The notes under the pieces are model-generated. The model did not search any database, was not told where the DNA came from, and saw only the letters and a list, made by a program, of their open reading frames with translations. The translations under genes and the position numbers were made by a program. A stretch of 64,000 bases of DNA from Quercus robur (taxonomy: Eukaryota; Streptophyta; Magnoliopsida; Fagales; Fagaceae): the NCBI RefSeq assembly GCF_932294415.1, contig NC_065535.1, positions 82,605,862 to 82,669,861 of the forward strand. Reading direction: 5' to 3'. Of the stretch, positions 58,334 to 64,000 are shown piece after piece (positions within the stretch are counted from its first letter, which is position 1; the number at the start of each line of letters is the position of its first letter).

Positions 58334-58730
58334 ACTTAGAAGCATTGTAGTGCATAGCTAACCATTTTGTTTCTGCTAACTTATTTTTTTCCCACTATGG
58401 TTTGTAGACTACTATGGTGTCGTTAGCGTACACTTTCACATGCACTATTCTATGGCTATTAGTGACCACTTTTGTAATAAAACAATGTTTCGGTCTTTTG
58501 ACTTTTTATATGTTACATGGTCATAATGTACATGTTTAGCTATGAATTGGAGTATATGTCAGTATGGTGTTATCTTCATTTACATGTACCGCTTGTTTAT
58601 GTAGAGTTACTTGTACACTTTCTCCTTACACAACATACTTGGTCGCGGTAACACATTAATATTCCTTATTCATTTTTTTACCTATCAATACAAAGTGTGT
58701 TTATCTTACCATGCGAGATATTTGAATTAG

Positions 58731-59470
58731 ATGGCACATGAATCCCAAGATGCGGATGGTAAAATGTGGCCTCCCCACATGGAACACATATTTATAGAGA
58801 TTATGGTAGAGGAACAAATAAAGGATAATATGGAGAATGGTGTTTTGAAGGGCCCTATGTGGGAAACAATGACACAAGAACTTAATAAAAGGACTGGTAA
58901 AAATTTCACCGCTAAGAAAGTCTTCCAAAAGCACAATAGGCTTTGGGGTAAACAATGCAAGTGGAGTCAATTGCTGAATCGTATGGGGTTGGGGTTGGGG
59001 TGGGATGAGGCCACCCAAATTGTTACATGCATCGACAAGGTTTGGGTACATGTGGTGGCGGTATGTTACTTTATGCATTTCGAGTTTCATGTTAGTATGG
59101 TATGTCTTTGTATTGTTCTGATTACTTTGATGCCTAACAATTGTTCCTATGCTTGTGTTGTTGTAGGCTAATCGGAACGCAAATAACCTGCGAAAGAAGG
59201 GATGCCCCGACTACGATAAGCTGAAGCAGTTGTTTGCCCCCAGTACTGCAAATGGGCACCTTTAGATTTCATCAAACACACTCGCACTGAACTCCGATGA
59301 AGAGTGTGCACTGGAGGAGGAGGAGCTTGCCGCTGATGTTGCTCCTATCCATCTTGATGATAACTATTACACCCCCAACTTGGATAGTATTCCTTGGATT
59401 ACGGAGGAGACTGATGTTGACCAAACCCAAGCTGCAGGCAAGCGTCCTATGCAAGAAGCAAGTGCCAAGG
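58731..59470 (+). CDS. Myb/SANT-like domain protein, second unit, with an in-frame stop
   Basis: Exon 58731-59060 (110 codons) carries KMWPPHMEHIFIEIMVEEQ, PMWETMTQELNKRTGKNF and HNRLWGKQCKWSQLL, then GLGWDEATQ, a second Myb/SANT-like domain. A GT..AG intron spans 59061-59166. Exon 2 continues in phase (ANRNANNLRKKGCPDYDKL) to a TAG at 59263-59265, giving 142 codons. Beyond the TAG the same frame stays open for about 70 codons, acidic and Ser/Thr-poor (DEECALEEEELAADV), to a possible donor GTAAGA at 59470. The TAG thus looks like a premature stop in a once longer protein. The downstream part is split from the rest by a LINE starting at 59636. Confidence 0.65.
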
Positions 59471-59635
59471 GTAAGAAAGTGGTGAAGAATCTAGTTTATA
59501 TATATAATTTAGTACATTAATTGGGTTAAGTAACCATATTCTTTATATTATTCAAAGAATTTGACAAAGCAATACAATATTACTAAAAGAAACACTATCT
59601 ATGAGATTAAGCAACAAAATACTAGAAATTATAAA

Positions 59636-62600
59636 TTTTTTTTTTTTTGGGTGAAAAGGAAAATAAAATTAAACTAGGCAGCCAAAATGGCTAAGTTAGC
59701 AACAACTTGCCTACAAAAACTTTCCCCAATCTCATCAGCATACACTATATCAAAAACATCAACAGATGGGGGACCATCAAAAATAACAAATTCCTCATGA
59801 GCATGACATCCTTTCCTAACTAAAGCATTTACACATTTATTTGCTTCCCGAAACACATGCTTCACCTTGGTATGAGGAATCAATTCCAGTAATAATCTAC
59901 AATCAAACAATAAGGAAGAGTATGCTGTATTGGAAGAGTTCCTGGATTTAATTAAGTCTACAATGACTTTCGCATCAAGTTCAACTTCCAAATTTTGCAT
60001 GCCAAGCTAAATGGCTAATTTCAAACCATCCCTAAGTGCCCAAAACTCAACTATTATGCTTGTAGTATAGCCAATATATCTAGCAAAGCCCCTTATCCAA
60101 TTTCTTGCACTGTCCCTTATGACACCACCGCCTCTTGCTCTCCCGGGATTTCCACACGACGCCCCATCAGTATTTAGCTTATACCAATTTAGAGGTGGTT
60201 TTTCCCATCTCACAGCAATGACAGCCATGCTTCTCTGTTCCCTGATCTTGCCCACACAAAAATAATACTCCATGACTTGATTTATACACAATCTGCACAG
60301 CATTGGATTTAGAGGAATATTCTCAAAGGACACTTTGTTTCTATGTTTCCACAACTCCCATATAGCAAAAGGAAAGACAAATCTCCATGGCACCAAAGAT
60401 TGGTGCTTTGCGTTACTAAAACAATTTTCCTGTAGCCAAGTAATCACATCCGAGGCTTAGAATGACTGCACAGCATTAGGTGCCACGCTCATTAGATGCC
60501 AAAAATTTCGGGCAAAGTCACACTCCCTAAAAAAAAAATCAATTGTTTTAGGCTGATTCTTGCAAAGAGGGTAGATCTTATCTTCAATGATACCCCTAGA
60601 AGCAAGGACATCTTTAACTGGTACACTCTTATGAATACACAGCCACAAAAAATTCGCAATTTTGGGCAGCACATCTAACTTCCAAATCCAAGCACCAAGG
60701 AAGGTAGGGGCTGGATCCTGAGATATATTAGCTAAATAGGCTGATTTTGCAGAAAATTCCCCATCTTTTGAGTGTTTCCATAGAACTAAATCCTCACTTC
60801 TACCAACTTGACTTAGAGGTATAGCTTTAATTTAATCTTTAACTTCCTAAGGCAGCTCAAATGAAAGCCTTTCCCATCTCCATCTCTGACCTTGTCCACC
60901 AAGAAGCTTAACAACCATCATATCCGCCTCATGATGATTCAAGGGACCTTCAATTCAATCAATTCCCTTAGAGACTTTCCTCTTATCCAACAATCCGTCC
61001 AGACTCTAATCTTAGTCCCATTGCCCACTCCCTAACAAATACCATCAGCAAAGGTTTGGAAGCCAGCTTTAATAGCCTTCCAATTAGATGAGGCCGGAAG
61101 CTTGTCAGGATTACTTGATCGTCTTCTATCTACTGAACAGTACTTTTTCAAAATAACATTAGCCCACAAAGCTTCTTTCTCCATATACATTCTCCAATTC
61201 AACTTAGCAAGGAGTGCTAAGTTTTTTTCTCTTGCTGCCTGTATCCCAAGACCACCCTCCTCCTTTGGTTTAATTATTTTACTCCACCTAACCAAATGAA
61301 GTTTTTTCTTCTCTCTAGTTGACCCCCATAGGAAATCCCTATTGATCTTATCCAATTTCTCGCATAAGTGTATAGGTAATGCCTCCCCTTGCATCACATA
61401 GTTAGGGATAGCTGACATGACCGATTTCACAAGGATAGTCCTCCTTGCAAAGGATAAGAACTTTGCCTTCTAGCCCGCAAGTTTATTCATCACCGTATCC
61501 ACAACAAAATTAAACTGGTTCCTTGTTGCCCCTCTATGATTAATAGGAAATCCCAAATACTTGCCAATATTGGTCGTGGCTTGAATTCCCAATTTAGAGC
61601 ATATCTCTTCACTAATTCCCTCTTGAACATTTGGAGAGAAATAAATTCTCGACTTTTCAAGGCTCGCCTTTTGCCCCGACTCCTCACAAAATATGTTTAG
61701 AACTTTTGAAATTGCCTCACAAGCTTTCTCCTCCACCTTAGCAAATAATATTAATCATCTGTAAAAAACAAATGGGATATTCCAATATTCTCCCGTGAGG
61801 CTTTTAATAGAACCCAATCTCCATTAACACATTTCTCCTCAATTAAGCGCCTAAGAAACTCCATACATAGGATAAACAAGTAAGGAGAAATCGGGTCTCC
61901 TTGCCTTTAGCCCTCTTGATGGTTGAAAGGCTCCAAAGCACCCCCATTAAATAGGATCGAAATCCTTGTAGAAGTAACACAGCTCATAATCACCTTGATC
62001 AGGTTAGGAGGAAAATGAAAAGCTTAAAGCACCTTATAAACAAAGCTCCATTCTAATCTGTCATAAGCTTTCTCCAAGTCCACTTTAATAGCCATATACC
62101 CTTCCTTTCCTTTCTTTCTATCCAAAGCATAGAACAGCTCTTGAGCTAACAACACATTATCAATACCTTTCCTACCCGGTACAAAAGCTGTTTAGACAGG
62201 GGCAACCGATTTACCTATGTGGGGTCTAATTCTGTTTACAATAATTTTTGAAACCACTTTATAGATCGAATTACAAAGACTGATCGGTCTATAATTATTC
62301 AAAGATTCAGGGCTTTGGCACTTCGGAATCAGAGTAATAAGGGTCTCATTAAGATATTCAGGCACTTTCCCATACTCAAAAATATCCAAAACTTCTTTGC
62401 AAACCGAATTCCCCGCATCTCCCCAGAATTGTTGATAGAATCCAGCATGCAAACCATTTGGACCTGGTGCTTTAAATGGCCCCAGGCTCCACAAACCATC
62501 CTTAACCTCCTTCTCCGACATCTCTACCAATCCAATCCCTTTCTTCTTCAGTTAAGAAGCAGCAAACAAATTCTGATATCAGGGATTGCCGTGAGGACAT

Positions 62601-64000
62601 ACACATCTCAGTGGAGTAAAGTTCTTCAAACCCCACCAAGATGTGCTTTTTAACCGCCTCTTCATTATCCATCCATTCCCCAACACTATTCTTCAAGCAT
62701 CTAATCTTACTCCTCTGCCTCCTAACAATAGTAGACATGTGAAAATAGGAGGTGTTATGATCCCCAAACGCAGCTGCATTAATTCTTGATTTTAGTGCCC
62801 AATATTCTTCTTCCTGGAGGAGGATAGAAGAGTATTCCTCAATTAACCATTTCTCAAGCTGAAGTAGTGACTCACTAGGATTATTCGCTAAAGCTCTTTG
62901 AGTGCCACTCAGTCTATTTAGGACTCTCCTCTTTCTAGCAAAGAGATTCCCAAAAACCTCAGAATTCCATTTCTTCACCTTCCTTGTAAACCCCACAGTG
63001 GCTGAGTGCAAGGAACCTCCTTCAGACCAAGCTTCTTTGACCACCCTCGGAAATTCTGGATGTAATAGCCACATACTTTGAAAGCGAAAAGGTCTGCTAG
63101 CCCTATCAGTCTCGGGCTTCTAGAGTTCAATCAAAACTGGGTGATGATCAGTTCTGGGTAAATGAGTTACAGCTGATTTAGGATAGAGAACTCTCCAGAG
63201 GGGGTTACCAAAACATCGGTCTATCCTTTCCAATATTAAGTCTGTTAATTGTCTCTTATTCGTCCAAGTATATTTGGGCCCCGCAAATCCCAAGTCAACA
63301 AAACTACAGGAATCTAGACAAGCTTTAAATTCCATAGCTCGATTAATGTTAATTTGGTTCCCTCCAAATTTATCCTCATCACAAAGGACTTCATTAAAAT
63401 CCCCTATCATAAGCCATGGCATTGAGTGCAACCAACCCACCTCCTCAATATTAGACCATAATATTCGTCTTTCAGCCAGATGAGGACTAGGATAAATAGC
63501 AGAAAATAACCAAGAAAGGTTTGAAGCATGTACCTTAAGAGTAGCATGTATCTCCTGCTCCGTATTCGCCAACAGAGAAATTTCCGCACCCTCTCCACAG
63601 GATCCATAAGCCACCAGCATACCCAATAGTGTCCGTTGTAATAAAACCATCAAAGGGCAATCCCTCTATGATTTTTTCAGCTCTCTCACCACCAACTCTG
63701 GTCTCCGTAATAACCATAATCGAGGGGCGATGATTCGCAACCAACTCACAAACCCTTCTCTTAAATTCCAGATTAAGAGCTCCTCTACAATTCCACATGA
63801 GAATCTTCATTCTGACTAACTGAGCAATAAGAACTTTGGCCTTATTTACAATGGCTATGAGGGATCTTTTCGACTCAGCTTGAACTAGGCCATGACAAAG
63901 CCAAGCAAGGAGAATCAAAGCTTGCCGAAATTGTATCATAAACAAAAAAGAAGGCAGAGACTCAGCAATAAGGGGTGCCGATCCACTCACTGGCTGTGGA
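59636..64000 (-). mobile_element. RNase H-bearing L1-type LINE, 3' part, running off the right edge
   Basis: The minus strand ends in a tail (T13 at 59636-59648). Read 5' to 3', ORF2 starts at 63810 (MKILMWNCRGALN). The endonuclease continues to about 63120 (WLMIGDFNEVL, RTDHHPV). A linker follows (62502-63074), then reverse transcriptase (GPFKAPGPNGLHAGFYQQFW and NYRPISLCNSIYKVVSKI, 62192-62530; FTDD where FADD is usual, about 61757). The thumb and connection (61032-61736), a zinc-finger-type region (60457-60672) and RNase H (NTDGASCGNPGRARGGGV, 60007-60447; VELDAKVIVDLI, 59674-60000) complete it. At least six frame changes or stops make it inactive. The 5' end and target duplication lie outside the window. 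It splits the Myb/SANT locus. Confidence 0.9.

Noticed and set aside
58701-59090. 129-codon minus-strand frame
   Set aside because: Antisense shadow of the Myb/SANT-like exon, which has domain support on the plus strand.

Overview
This is nuclear DNA from a flowering plant, probably a woody eudicot. It is AT-rich, its genes carry many GT..AG introns, and it holds a plant-type tRNA-Ser, a long intronless PLS-class PPR gene, L1-type LINEs (one with an RNase H domain), tRNA-derived SINEs and many MITEs. An oak or other Fagales species would fit, but the sequence alone cannot prove that. There is no sign of a prokaryotic, organellar or viral genome.

Left third (1-23300): a tandem array built on SEC11, the catalytic subunit of the ER signal peptidase, all copies on the minus strand. 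Assembling exons by hand gives four modules. They are an exon-2 fragment (about 1740-1825), a full-length strongly diverged copy A (4880-10424, 182 codons), a two-exon remnant C (11790-12145) and a full-length well-conserved copy B (14590-23278, 180 codons). Some modules also carry a copy of the 3' end of an unidentified plus-strand gene whose last codons open the window. The modules work as 'empty site' controls for each other, so several retroposon insertions can be dated relative to the duplication.

Middle (23300-51400): repeat-rich intergenic DNA, then a complete 20-exon PIG-O gene (GPI ethanolamine phosphate transferase 3, 978 codons, 27304-39505) with a sense-oriented 5'-truncated LINE in intron 4. 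A solo LTR and a nested, tandemly duplicated MITE/SINE composite follow. Next is a complete five-exon SNU13/NHP2L1 gene (128 codons), whose first coding exon is only the ATG and whose promoter shows TATA, site II and telo-box motifs.

Right (51400-64000): a tRNA-Ser(AGA), an intronless PPR gene (772 codons, minus strand) that resembles Arabidopsis At4g32430 from memory, and a pair of Myb/SANT-like domain ORFs that may belong to a DNA transposon or a host gene. Last is a long damaged LINE on the minus strand (endonuclease, RT, zinc finger, RNase H) that runs off the right edge.

The genes do not form a pathway cluster, although SEC11 and PIG-O both act at the ER. The most notable content is the SEC11 array. 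Copy A stays open through all eight exons despite radical divergence. Copies A and B share a Gly-to-Glu change next to the catalytic serine that the leftmost fragment lacks. A second theme is a set of 'tail-only' retroposition scars, each a short A-tail flanked by a target-site duplication.
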